DNA from: Dorea_D hominis
GTDB lineage: Bacteria > Bacillota > Clostridia > Lachnospirales > Lachnospiraceae
Direction: 5' to 3'
DNA length: 64,000 nucleotides
Assembly (NCBI RefSeq): GCF_014287705.1
Contig: NZ_JACOOY010000006.1
Location: 62,001 to 126,000 of the forward strand
A program made the translations under genes and the position numbers. How positions within the stretch are numbered: the first letter of the stretch is position 1; every line of letters begins with the position of its first letter. Below, one piece after another: positions 52,500 through 60,501 of this stretch. Below the pieces are notes generated by a model, which worked only from the letters and a program-made list of their open reading frames with translations, searched no databases and had not been told where the DNA came from.

Positions 52500-52688
52500 A
52501 TGTATGTATATCAGTTGACACATGTGAGAGGTGTAGAGATTAAAGTGATAGGTTACTTCGGAAGCTGGAAGAAAGCGCGGCAGGTGATGAAGAAATATCG
52601 TTCACAGGTACAAGGATTTAAAGACTATCCGCGGTGTTTCAAGATTAAGAAACTACGAGTTAATCAGGATGATTTTTATTATGGATAA
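52500..52688 (+). CDS. Small DUF7336-like protein
   Basis: This 62-residue protein starts MYVYQLTHVRGVEIKVIGYF and contains GFKDYPRCFKIKKL, the plan of DUF7336-like modules (EvKvIGyfss...PGFkdyP). It lies 6 bases after the preceding acidic gene, which carries a related module, so the two may have arisen by duplication. Confidence 0.5.
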   Translation: MYVYQLTHVRGVEIKVIGYFGSWKKARQVMKKYRSQVQGFKDYPRCFKIKKLRVNQDDFYYG

Positions 52689-52767
52689 GAAGAACTATGT
52701 TCAGATGAAGAACGATGGACGGAAAAATTTCACACAGAATGACATACGGTTTAAACTGGATTGTTGA
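52681..52767 (+). CDS. Very short ORF at the end of the immunity cluster
   Basis: A 28-codon frame (begins MDKKNYVQMKND) overlaps the preceding stop codon by 8 bases. It could be a coupled peptide or a truncated gene; no family recognised. Confidence 0.2.
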   Translation: MDKKNYVQMKNDGRKNFTQNDIRFKLDC

Positions 52768-52778
52768 GATCAATGCAC

Positions 52779-52806
52779 GGGGATTTTACAATGGAGTAAA
52801 ATCCCC
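52779..52806. terminator. Terminator between the immunity cluster and the DUF885 gene
   Basis: GGGGATTTTAC (52779-52789) pairs perfectly with GTAAAATCCCC (52796-52806). It lacks a long T run outside the stem. Confidence 0.55.
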
Positions 52807-52818
52807 TGCCGGATTAGA

Positions 52819-54612
52819 TTAATTGTTGGCTGATAATGTAAAACCACGCAAAATCTCAAACGGCGCAGGTCCGATATCCAATACCGCTTTATGAAAACAT
52901 TGCTGCGAGAAGTGAGAATCCCATTTCTCGACGGCAGCTTTTTTTAATTCCAGAAATTCCAGAAAACCGACATAGTATTTCAGATAATTCGCCGGATCGG
53001 AAATGATGAGATCATAAATTTCCCGGATGGAATCGGTGTCGGTAATGCCGTGGCTCCGGAAAAATGTTGTTGTCTCCGAAAGTCCCCATCCTTCATGGTG
53101 GATACCGATGTCGGCAAGGCTGTAGAGACCTAAAATGAGAGAAGTATTTTTTTGCGCCATAGCTGCATACGTTTTATCGACAGGCGCATAGTAGTAGCTC
53201 AGCATTTCGCAGTAGGTCGCCCAGCCTTCGGTGTAGCCGCCGAAGCTGAAAATTGTGCGGATAGGATCTGGTTTTCTGGCGGTAAAATAAGTCGTCTGGT
53301 AGAGATGACCGGGATAGCCTTCATGCGCCAGCGTGGTGTAAAGGGACAGGTCATCCGGCAGATGCCCGCGGTTCAGATAAATTGTATTATTTTTTGTATC
53401 GTCAATGGCAGGAATCATATAAAAAGCCGGGCTTAAATATTCCTCCATTTCTTTATCTACATATTTGATCGTAATCTCGGTTTTGGCTGCTTTCGGAAAA
53501 TCCTTTTTAATTTTCTGCTGCAAAGAAGCGAGAATGGAGTGCGGGTTGGTGTCGGAAAGTTTTGTCCCCTGAGTTTTGTAGAGATCGGAAGACAGGGATG
53601 AATTGGAAATATAATATTTTTTCAGCCCGGCAAGATCTTCTCTCATCTGGCGGATGATCAGGCTTTTTAATTCGGAAATGCTGCGGGAAGAACCGGTTTC
53701 TTCGGCAACGAGATGTTCATAATAACCGGCACCGCCCGGGTACTGGCAGAGACCACCTGTGTATTTTCCATTTCCAAGCAGATTTTGCAGACCTTTGATC
53801 AGATTCTGGTAGGCGGGAAAAACATATTTTTTTAGCCCGGATTCATTTTTCTGTATGCACTTGATCCGCTCTTTTTTCGAGAGAGACAGCTTGGAAATCC
53901 GTGTCTGGAATGTTGAGTAAAGATAATTATTTTCCTGTAAATTTAAAAATGACTCACATTCTTTTATGATCGCCTGCACTTGTGAGTCAGACATGAATAA
54001 TCCGCGTTTTGCTTTGTTCGTTTCAAATTGTATTAATGAGTCAAAATACTTCGGAGTTTCGGCGAGCAATTTAAAATAAGTCTCTATATCATCGCGCGTG
54101 TGAAACTGATATTCAGACAGCAGAACCGGGAACTGTGCCTGCACACCGGTCAGCGAGGACAGCGGTTCTTCATACCACTGGTAATTGGCATTTTGTTTTG
54201 CGGATTGGAAGGAATATTGCAAAATGTCGTAAGTAATCTGATTTTCAGAGGATAATTTTCTGCGATTAAAAGTATGTAGGCGGGAAAGCGCATTTTCCGC
54301 GGCGGCACAGGACGCTTCCGGATCGATATTGTAAGAGCCAAGCGATATGTCCTCTTCCTGTATGCCGTAAGCGGACGGATTTTTTAAAGTGTAATGCAGC
54401 GAAAGCGTGTTACCGGATAATTCCTGCCGGAACAGCTCACGCGTGTAAGTGCGGAATTTGGAATTTGCGGTCTTGACCGGAGCAGAAAAAGGCAGGGACT
54501 GCGGCAGCAATTGAGACAGGGATGCAGGCAATAAATGCAGCGCGAGCCACGCGGTAATAATTATAATGGGAATAAAGAAATAGAAACGTTTACGGAATAG
54601 TTGTCGGAACAT
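52819..54612 (-). CDS. DUF885 family membrane-anchored metallopeptidase
   Basis: This 597-residue protein has an N-terminal signal anchor (FYFFIPIIIITAWLALHLL) and a long helical domain typical of DUF885. The zinc site is HEGYPGH (430-436) with the downstream glutamate in GGYTEGWATYCE. DUF885 proteins resemble M32/M3-like peptidases and probably cleave peptides outside the membrane. It has no operon partner: a terminator dyad lies at its 3' side and the metG T-box is divergent. Confidence 0.87.
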   Translation of the reverse strand: MFRQLFRKRFYFFIPIIIITAWLALHLLPASLSQLLPQSLPFSAPVKTANSKFRTYTRELFRQELSGNTLSLHYTLKNPSAYGIQEEDISLGSYNIDPEASCAAAENALSRLHTFNRRKLSSENQITYDILQYSFQSAKQNANYQWYEEPLSSLTGVQAQFPVLLSEYQFHTRDDIETYFKLLAETPKYFDSLIQFETNKAKRGLFMSDSQVQAIIKECESFLNLQENNYLYSTFQTRISKLSLSKKERIKCIQKNESGLKKYVFPAYQNLIKGLQNLLGNGKYTGGLCQYPGGAGYYEHLVAEETGSSRSISELKSLIIRQMREDLAGLKKYYISNSSLSSDLYKTQGTKLSDTNPHSILASLQQKIKKDFPKAAKTEITIKYVDKEMEEYLSPAFYMIPAIDDTKNNTIYLNRGHLPDDLSLYTTLAHEGYPGHLYQTTYFTARKPDPIRTIFSFGGYTEGWATYCEMLSYYYAPVDKTYAAMAQKNTSLILGLYSLADIGIHHEGWGLSETTTFFRSHGITDTDSIREIYDLIISDPANYLKYYVGFLEFLELKKAAVEKWDSHFSQQCFHKAVLDIGPAPFEILRGFTLSANN

Positions 54613-54709
54613 AAGAACCCTTTCGGAAGGAAGACATTATTACTAGAGTATATGCAGAGGAAGGGGAGAATATCTTTTAACCTTTTTAATCGTTAATCGT
54701 CTCAATGAC

Positions 54710-54739
54710 TTGACACAGGCACGCTGATTATGCTACGAT
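54710..54739 (+). promoter_or_regulatory. Promoter of the metG T-box transcript
   Basis: TTGACA at 54710 and TACGAT at 54734 with 18-base spacing. Confidence 0.65.
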
Positions 54740-54769
54740 TTCATGTATTGGAAATATGTTAATCATATG

Positions 54770-55016
54770 AGCAAACACAGTGAAGAAGAGAGTACATTTT
54801 CCGTACATTTTACAGAGAAGTTCCGGCAGGCTGAGAGGAACAGATGAAGGAAGATGGAAGATGGCTTCGGAGTGGGATGGCTGAGCCGCGAGGTTAGGTC
54901 ATGAAGGGACCGCCCTTTACAGCGGGAGGTGTTACATGCACCCGGTAAGGCTGCTGTCGTGAGGCAGAAGCGAACAGAAGTGGTAACGCGGGATATCCCG
55001 TCTTCTCTGATTTTTC
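54770..55016 (+). ncRNA. T-box riboswitch (tRNA-Met sensing) for metG
   Basis: The leader has a long stem I (from GAAGAAGAGAGTAC) with ATG (54877-54879) placed directly before GCTGAG, the position of the specifier codon. The T-box sequence AGAAGTGGTAACGCGGGA (54976 on) offers TGGT to pair with the tRNA ACCA end. The competing terminator is CGCGGGATATCCCG...CTTCT followed by CTGATTTTT. Low methionyl-tRNA should allow read-through to metG. Confidence 0.88.
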
Positions 55017-55049
55017 AGTTTTTGAAAAATTGGAGATTTTTTTTTACCA

Positions 55050-55242
55050 AGGTCATAAGTCATGCCGTCACACTGTGCTTGCACAAGGGTGACAGCATGA
55101 CTTCATGACCTGCCCCGCAATGAGGATAAAAGCATGGCGAAGCCAGGCGATATCCGAATTGCGGGTAGGATTGCGGGAGTGCGAAAGCACGGAGCAATCC
55201 GAAGATAAAAAAAGTTGAAGTCGTCACACTGTGCTTGCACAA
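55050..55242. repeat. Structured repeat insertion between the T-box and metG
   Basis: A 24-base imperfect inverted repeat (about 55050-55073 with 55088-55111, AGTCATGC with GCATGACT) is followed by the GA-hairpin module: CCCGCAAT-GA-GGATA (55114-55128) with TATCC-GA-ATTGCGGG (55151-55165), then GGATTGC/GCAATCC (55168-55200). A 21-base direct repeat (55066-55086 and 55222-55242) flanks the module. It is a relative of 10220-10305. Confidence 0.85.
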
Positions 55243-55278
55243 ACTCATAATTATCTAAAAGCAAAAGGAGAGGAAAAC

Positions 55279-57198
55279 ATGGACAAACCAAAATATTATA
55301 TTACAACAGCGATTGCCTATACTTCCGGCAAACCGCACATTGGTAATACTTACGAGATCGTACTTGCAGATGCGATCGCAAGATATAAGAGAAGTCAGGG
55401 CTATGATGTATTTTTCCAGACAGGAACAGACGAGCATGGTCAGAAGATCGAGTTAAAGGCAGAAGAAGCAGGTATTTCACCAAAAGAATACGTTGACAAA
55501 GTTGCCGGAGAAGTAAAAGAAATCTGGGATCTGATGAACACTTCTTATGATAAATTTATCCGTACAACAGATGAAGATCATGAGAAACAGGTACAGAAGA
55601 TTTTCAAGAAATTATACGATCAGGGAGACATTTACAAAAGCTCTTATGAAGGACTTTACTGTACACCATGTGAGTCTTTCTGGACAGAATCCCAGTTAGT
55701 AGATGGCAAATGCCCGGACTGCGGAAGAGAAGTAAAACCGGCAAAAGAAGAAGCTTATTTCTTCAAAATGAGTAAATATGCAGACCGCCTGATCGAGCAT
55801 ATCAATACGCATCCGGAATTTATCCAGCCGGTAGCAAGAAAAAATGAAATGATGAACAACTTCCTTCTTCCGGGACTGCAGGATCTGTGTGTATCCAGAA
55901 CTTCATTCTCATGGGGAATCCCGGTAGATTTCGATCCGAAACATGTTGTTTATGTATGGCTGGATGCGCTGACAAACTATATCACAGGAATCGGTTATGA
56001 CTGCGACGGAAATAATTCTGAGCGCTTTAATAAATATTGGCCGGCGGATTTGCATCTGATCGGTAAAGATATCATTCGTTTCCATACTATTTACTGGCCG
56101 ATTTTCCTGATGGCTCTTGGTGTGCCGCTTCCGAAACAGGTATTCGGACATCCGTGGTTATTACAGGGTGACGGTAAGATGAGTAAATCCAAGGGAAATG
56201 TATTATATGCAGATGAACTGGTAGATTTCTTTGGCGTAGATGCGATCCGTTATTTTGTACTGCATGAGATGCCATTCGAAAATGACGGAGTCATTTCCTG
56301 GGATCTGCTCGTAGAGCGTATTAACTCTGATCTTGCAAATACATTAGGAAATCTGGTAAACAGAACGATTTCCATGACAAATAAATATTTTGGCGGCGTT
56401 GTTACAAATAAAAATGTGACATTAGATGAAGAAGGTGCTGCAATCGATGCAGATCTGAAAGCAGTTACAGAGAACACACCGAAGAACGTTGATGTGAAGA
56501 TGAATGACTTGCGTGTAGCAGATGCAATCACAGAGATTTTCACACTCTTCAAACGCTGTAACAAATACATCGATGAAACAATGCCTTGGGCACTGGCAAA
56601 AGAAGAAGACAAGAAAGACCGTCTTGAAACTGTTCTTGCAAATCTGATCGAAAGTATCAAGGTTGGTGCAGGATTACTTTCATCCTTCATGCCGGAAACA
56701 GCAGAGAAAATCTTCGCACAGTTAGGTGACGGAAAAGTTACAGACAAGCCGGAGATTCTGTTCGCAAGACAGGACATCAATGAAGTGATGAAGAGAGTAG
56801 AAGAACTGCATCCACATGTAGAAGAGAAAGAAGAAGTTTCTGACGAGGAAGTGATTGATATCGAAGCAAAACCAGAGATTACATTTGAAGATTTCGGTAA
56901 AATGCAGTTCCAGGTAGGAGAAATCATTTCCTGCGAAGAAGTGAAGAAATCCAAAAAACTTCTCTGCTCACAGGTGCGTGTCGGAAGCGAAGTAAAACAG
57001 ATTGTTTCCGGAATCAAAGCACATTACAGTGCAGAAGAGATGGTCGGCAAGAAAGTTATGGTACTTGTAAACTTAAAACCGGCAAAACTTGCAGGCGTAT
57101 TATCTGAAGGAATGTTACTCTGTGCAGAAGACGCCAATGGCAATCTGGCACTTGTATCACCAGAAAAAGATATGCCGGCAGGTGCTGAAATCTGTTAA
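55279..57198 (+). CDS. metG: Methionyl-tRNA synthetase
   Basis: This 639-residue class Ia synthetase has HIGH as KPHIGNTYE, a zinc knuckle (CTPCESFW...CPDCGRE), KMSKSKGN, an anticodon domain and a C-terminal EMAP/Trbp111-like tRNA-binding domain (about 540-639, FGKMQFQVGEIISCEEVKKS). It charges initiator and elongator tRNA-Met. The ATG at 55279 follows AAAAGGAGAGG. Expression is under the T-box at 54770; the repeat insertion lies in between. Confidence 0.97.
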   Translation: MDKPKYYITTAIAYTSGKPHIGNTYEIVLADAIARYKRSQGYDVFFQTGTDEHGQKIELKAEEAGISPKEYVDKVAGEVKEIWDLMNTSYDKFIRTTDEDHEKQVQKIFKKLYDQGDIYKSSYEGLYCTPCESFWTESQLVDGKCPDCGREVKPAKEEAYFFKMSKYADRLIEHINTHPEFIQPVARKNEMMNNFLLPGLQDLCVSRTSFSWGIPVDFDPKHVVYVWLDALTNYITGIGYDCDGNNSERFNKYWPADLHLIGKDIIRFHTIYWPIFLMALGVPLPKQVFGHPWLLQGDGKMSKSKGNVLYADELVDFFGVDAIRYFVLHEMPFENDGVISWDLLVERINSDLANTLGNLVNRTISMTNKYFGGVVTNKNVTLDEEGAAIDADLKAVTENTPKNVDVKMNDLRVADAITEIFTLFKRCNKYIDETMPWALAKEEDKKDRLETVLANLIESIKVGAGLLSSFMPETAEKIFAQLGDGKVTDKPEILFARQDINEVMKRVEELHPHVEEKEEVSDEEVIDIEAKPEITFEDFGKMQFQVGEIISCEEVKKSKKLLCSQVRVGSEVKQIVSGIKAHYSAEEMVGKKVMVLVNLKPAKLAGVLSEGMLLCAEDANGNLALVSPEKDMPAGAEIC

Positions 57199-57200
57199 TA

Positions 57201-57248
57201 TTTAATTGGGGACGGGGATTTTCTCGAAAAGCCCCGTCCCCAATTAAA
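57201..57248. repeat. GGGGAC palindrome repeat, copy E
   Basis: TTTAATTGGGGACGGGG and CCCCGTCCCCAATTAAA flank a slightly asymmetric centre around TTCTCGAA. It starts 3 bases after the metG stop and may act as its terminator. Confidence 0.93.
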
Positions 57249-57260
57249 TTATCCCACGGA

Positions 57261-57304
57261 TGTGGATAAATAAAATGTGGAAAAGGAGACAGAATTGTGG
57301 AAAA
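57261..57304 (+). other. DnaA-box-like nonamers beside palindrome E
   Basis: TGTGGATAA (57261-57269, complement TTATCCACA, the classical DnaA box) and TGTGGAAAA (57276 and 57296) lie within 60 bases of the palindrome. The last overlaps the GTG start of ddh. Confidence 0.5.
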
Positions 57305-58283
57305 AATTAGAATTGGTATTGTAGGATATGGAAATATTGGACGTGGTGTAGAACAGGCAATCGCGCGTAACGATGATATGGAACTGAAGGCTGTATTCAC
57401 AAGAAGAGATCCGAAGACAGTTTCTATTAAAACAGAAGGCGCAGAAGTAAAACATTTTGATGATATGGTATCTATGAAAGAAGATATCGATGTTATGGTT
57501 CTGTGTGGTGGTTCTGCAACAGATCTGCCGGTTATGGGACCGGAAGTTGCTAAGAACTTCTGTACTATTGACAGTTTTGACACACACGCAAAGATTCCGG
57601 AGTATTTTGCAAATGTGGATGCTGCAGCAAAAGCAGGAAACAATGTAAGTATTATTTCTGTTGGCTGGGATCCGGGAATGTTCTCACTGAACCGTCTGTA
57701 TGCAGAATCCATTCTGGTACAGGGAAGCACTTATACTTTCTGGGGAAAAGGTGTCAGCCAGGGACACTCTGATGCAATCCGCCGTATCGAAGGTGTAAAA
57801 AATGGTATCCAGTATACTGTACCGATCGAGGCTGCAGTAGAGAAAGTAAGAACCGGAAGTGAGCCGGAGCTGACAACAAGAGACAAACATCTTCGTGAGT
57901 GTTATGTTGTTCCGGAAGAGGGAGCTGACTTAAAAGCAATCGAAGAGGCAATCAAGACAATGCCAAACTACTTCGATGAGTATGATACAACTGTAACATT
58001 TATCACAGAAGAAGAGTTAAAGAAAAATCACAGCAAGATGCCACACGGTGGTTTTGTTATCCGCAGCGGAGAGACAGGAACAGAAGGAAATAAACACGTG
58101 ATAGAATATTCTCTGAAATTGGATTCCAACCCGGAATTTACAGCAAGCGTTCTGATCTGTTATGCAAGAGCAGCTTATAGACTTTCCAAAGCCGGAGAGA
58201 GCGGAGCAAAATCTGTATTTGACATCGCACCGGCAATGCTGTCACAGAAGACACCGGAAGAACTCAGAAAAGAGTTACTGTAA
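57297..58283 (+). CDS. ddh: meso-Diaminopimelate D-dehydrogenase
   Basis: This 328-residue NADPH enzyme catalyses the one-step reductive amination of tetrahydrodipicolinate to meso-DAP, for lysine and cell wall. The dinucleotide motif is IGIVGYGNIGRGVE; substrate regions include CGGSATDLP, SVGWDPGMFSLNRLY and WGKGVSQGHSDAIRR, as in Corynebacterium Ddh. The start is GTG at 57297 behind AAAAGGAGAC. tatD follows after 1 base. Species with Ddh can bypass the acylase branch. Confidence 0.95.
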   Translation: MEKIRIGIVGYGNIGRGVEQAIARNDDMELKAVFTRRDPKTVSIKTEGAEVKHFDDMVSMKEDIDVMVLCGGSATDLPVMGPEVAKNFCTIDSFDTHAKIPEYFANVDAAAKAGNNVSIISVGWDPGMFSLNRLYAESILVQGSTYTFWGKGVSQGHSDAIRRIEGVKNGIQYTVPIEAAVEKVRTGSEPELTTRDKHLRECYVVPEEGADLKAIEEAIKTMPNYFDEYDTTVTFITEEELKKNHSKMPHGGFVIRSGETGTEGNKHVIEYSLKLDSNPEFTASVLICYARAAYRLSKAGESGAKSVFDIAPAMLSQKTPEELRKELL

Positions 58284-58284
58284 G

Positions 58285-59055
58285 ATGATGATTTTTGATA
58301 CGCATGCGCACTATGATGATGAGCAGTTTGGCGTAGACAGAGAAGAATTGCTGATGTCCATGGAAGAAAATGGTGTCGGCACGATCGTCAATGTGTCGGC
58401 AACTTATGAGTCCTGTGCACGTGTGACAGAAATGGTGAAAAAATATCCGTTTATGTATGCCGCAGTCGGCGTACATCCGGATGAAGTCGGTGCGTTGGAC
58501 GAAGAGAAACTTGTACGGATGGAAGCGCTTTTGGATCAGAAAAAGGTTGTTGCCGTCGGCGAGATTGGACTGGATTATTACTGGGATCATGAATCTCATG
58601 ATCTGCAGAAAGAATGGTTTATCCGTCAGCTTGAACTTGCACGTAAGCATAATCTTCCGGTGTTGATCCACAGCCGGGAAGCTGCGGCAGATACGATGGA
58701 GATCATGAAGGGGCATGCACAGGGGTTAAATGGTGTGATCCACTGCTACTCCTATTCCAAAGAGATGGCAAAAGAGTATGTGAAAATGGGCTTTTACATC
58801 GGCATCGGCGGTGTCGTTACTTTTAAAAATGCGAAAAAAGTAAAAGAGACAGTCGCAGAGATTCCGCTTACTTCAATCGTGCTGGAAACAGATTGCCCGT
58901 ATCTTGCACCGGAGCCTTTCCGCGGCAAGAGAAACCAGTCTGCATATATCCAATATGTAGCGGAAAAGATCGCAGAGATCAAAGAGATCTCATATGAAGA
59001 AGTTGTTGCACAGACAGAGAAAAATGCACGTGCCATGTATGGTCTGGATGCATAA
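58285..59055 (+). CDS. TatD-family metal-dependent DNase
   Basis: This 256-residue TIM-barrel hydrolase has metal ligands in DTHAHYDD (His7, His9), GEIGLDYYW, HSREAAAD, HCYSYS and ETDCPYLAPEPFRGKRN. Family enzymes show 3'-5' exonuclease and DNA-repair activity. The start at 58285 (or ATG 58288) is set by homology and lies 1 base after ddh, so translation is probably coupled; the frame's upstream extension lies inside ddh. Its last codons belong to the first unit of a 37-bp tandem repeat. Confidence 0.93.
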   Translation: MMIFDTHAHYDDEQFGVDREELLMSMEENGVGTIVNVSATYESCARVTEMVKKYPFMYAAVGVHPDEVGALDEEKLVRMEALLDQKKVVAVGEIGLDYYWDHESHDLQKEWFIRQLELARKHNLPVLIHSREAAADTMEIMKGHAQGLNGVIHCYSYSKEMAKEYVKMGFYIGIGGVVTFKNAKKVKETVAEIPLTSIVLETDCPYLAPEPFRGKRNQSAYIQYVAEKIAEIKEISYEEVVAQTEKNARAMYGLDA

Positions 59056-59167
59056 AGCATATGCACGCATCAGGTATGGTCTGGATGCATAAAGCATATG
59101 CACACATCATGTATGGTCTGGATGCATAAAGCATATGCACGCATCAGGTATGGTCTGGACGTGTAAG
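59037..59167. repeat. 37-bp tandem repeat at the 3' end of tatD
   Basis: Units start at 59037, 59074 and 59111, and a partial one at 59148. Units differ by 0-2 bases. Each contains GCATAAAGCATATGC and repeats the coding end of tatD, so the repeat arose by duplicating the gene's tail. 59168-59434 holds only the next terminator and the ksgA promoter area. Confidence 0.92.
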
Positions 59168-59229
59168 ACATTATTCGCAATGAATCAGCGATAGTGAACT
59201 TTATTAAGTACAAATAAATTAATTTTATG

Positions 59230-59262
59230 AAATCCAACCAGGAAATTCCCGGTTGGATTTTT
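59230..59262 (+). terminator. Terminator of the metG-ddh-tatD stretch
   Basis: AAATCCAACC pairs with GGTTGGATTT, followed by TTGC; core loop AGGAAATTCCC. Confidence 0.8.
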
Positions 59263-59434
59263 GCTACCTGTTTTTCTGCATTTCTATATGTATTTCGCTA
59301 TATTTTAATTTTTCCATATATTTTCGGAGTTTTCTTTATATTTTCTTAAGACTATTTTCGATTTTGGGTATATCATTAAGACAAAACTTATTGTATAATT
59401 AGAAAATACCTAAAATTCAGGGAGAAGTGAGAAA

Positions 59435-60322
59435 ATGGCAAAACCAGATCTGGGAAATCCGCAAAATACAATTGAAGTATTACAGAAATATAAATTTAAT
59501 TTTCAGAAGAAGTTCGGACAGAATTTTCTGATCGATACACATGTGCTGGATAAGATTATTTATTCCGCAGAGATTACAAAAGAAGACATGGTGCTGGAGA
59601 TCGGACCGGGGATTGGAACGATGACACAATATCTGGCAGAGGCAGCCGGCAAGGTCATTGCGGTTGAGATCGATAAAAATCTGATTCCGATTCTTGCGGA
59701 TACACTGCATGAATATGAAAATGTTCAGATTATCAACGAGGATGTTCTGAAGCTTGATATTGCGAAGATCGTAGAGGAGCAGAACGGAGGAAAACCGATT
59801 AAAGTGGTTGCGAATCTGCCATATTATATTACGACACCGATCATTATGGGACTTTTTGAAAATCATGTTCCGCTTCAGAGCATTACGGTCATGGTACAGA
59901 AGGAAGTGGCAGACCGTATGCAGACCGGACCGGGTAACAAGGATTACGGTGCTCTGTCACTGGCGGTGCAATATTATGCAGACCCGTACATTGTTGCAAA
60001 TGTCCCACCGAACTGCTTCATGCCAAGACCGAAGGTAGGCTCAGCAGTCATCCGTCTGACAAGACATGCTGAACCTCCGGTGGAAGTAGAAGATGAGAAG
60101 CTGATGTTTGATATTATCAGAGCGTCTTTCAACCAGCGTCGGAAGACACTTGCCAATGGTTTGAAAAATGCAGGCAAATGGGATCTCCCGAAAGAAGTGA
60201 TCGCAGAAGCAATCGAGACGTTAGGCAAAGGCGCAAGCGTCAGAGGAGAGGCATTATCACTGGAGGAATTTGCAAGACTGAGCAATGAAATTTATAATTA
60301 TCTGCATAATCGTATATCGTGA
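59435..60322 (+). CDS. rsmA: 16S rRNA (adenine1518/1519-N6) dimethyltransferase
   Basis: This 295-residue KsgA enzyme has GQNFLIDTHVLDKI, the SAM motif LEIGPGIGTMTQYL, the acidic loop VIAVEIDKNLIPIL, the catalytic NLPYYITTPII and a C-terminal domain with FNQRRKTLANGL. It dimethylates two adenines in 16S rRNA late in 30S assembly. GGGAGAAG precedes the ATG and a TATAAT lies at 59394. The last codons run into a fragment of the structured repeat. Confidence 0.96.
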   Translation: MAKPDLGNPQNTIEVLQKYKFNFQKKFGQNFLIDTHVLDKIIYSAEITKEDMVLEIGPGIGTMTQYLAEAAGKVIAVEIDKNLIPILADTLHEYENVQIINEDVLKLDIAKIVEEQNGGKPIKVVANLPYYITTPIIMGLFENHVPLQSITVMVQKEVADRMQTGPGNKDYGALSLAVQYYADPYIVANVPPNCFMPRPKVGSAVIRLTRHAEPPVEVEDEKLMFDIIRASFNQRRKTLANGLKNAGKWDLPKEVIAEAIETLGKGASVRGEALSLEEFARLSNEIYNYLHNRIS

Positions 60323-60360
60323 AGCTTATGCTTCCTGTTTATGCTCATATCGGGGCGGGC
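60323..60360. repeat. Truncated structured repeat after rsmA (minus orientation)
   Basis: Read on the minus strand it gives GCCCCGATATGAGCATAAAC then GGAAGCATAAGCTTCC-like hairpin bases, matching the left half of the element at 10112. Its right half is missing or replaced by the end of rsmA. 60361-60501 carries no gene. Confidence 0.65.
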
Positions 60361-60501
60361 CATTAAGTCATAAAATCACTCTGGTGTAATTGCATTGTGG
60401 TTTCTGACATCATATAAATGGTAAAAAACAATAAATTTGTTGCAGAAAAAAACAATTGTGGATTGAAAAACAAAGATATTAACAAAGAAAGGATGATGCG
60501 C

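Noticed and set aside
58162..58284. Upstream extension of the tatD frame
   Set aside because: It overlaps the conserved end of ddh and does not resemble TatD; the domain begins at 58285.
59037..59167. Possible CRISPR array from regular 37-bp periodicity
   Set aside because: Units abut directly with no unique spacers and no cas genes are nearby; it is a plain tandem repeat.
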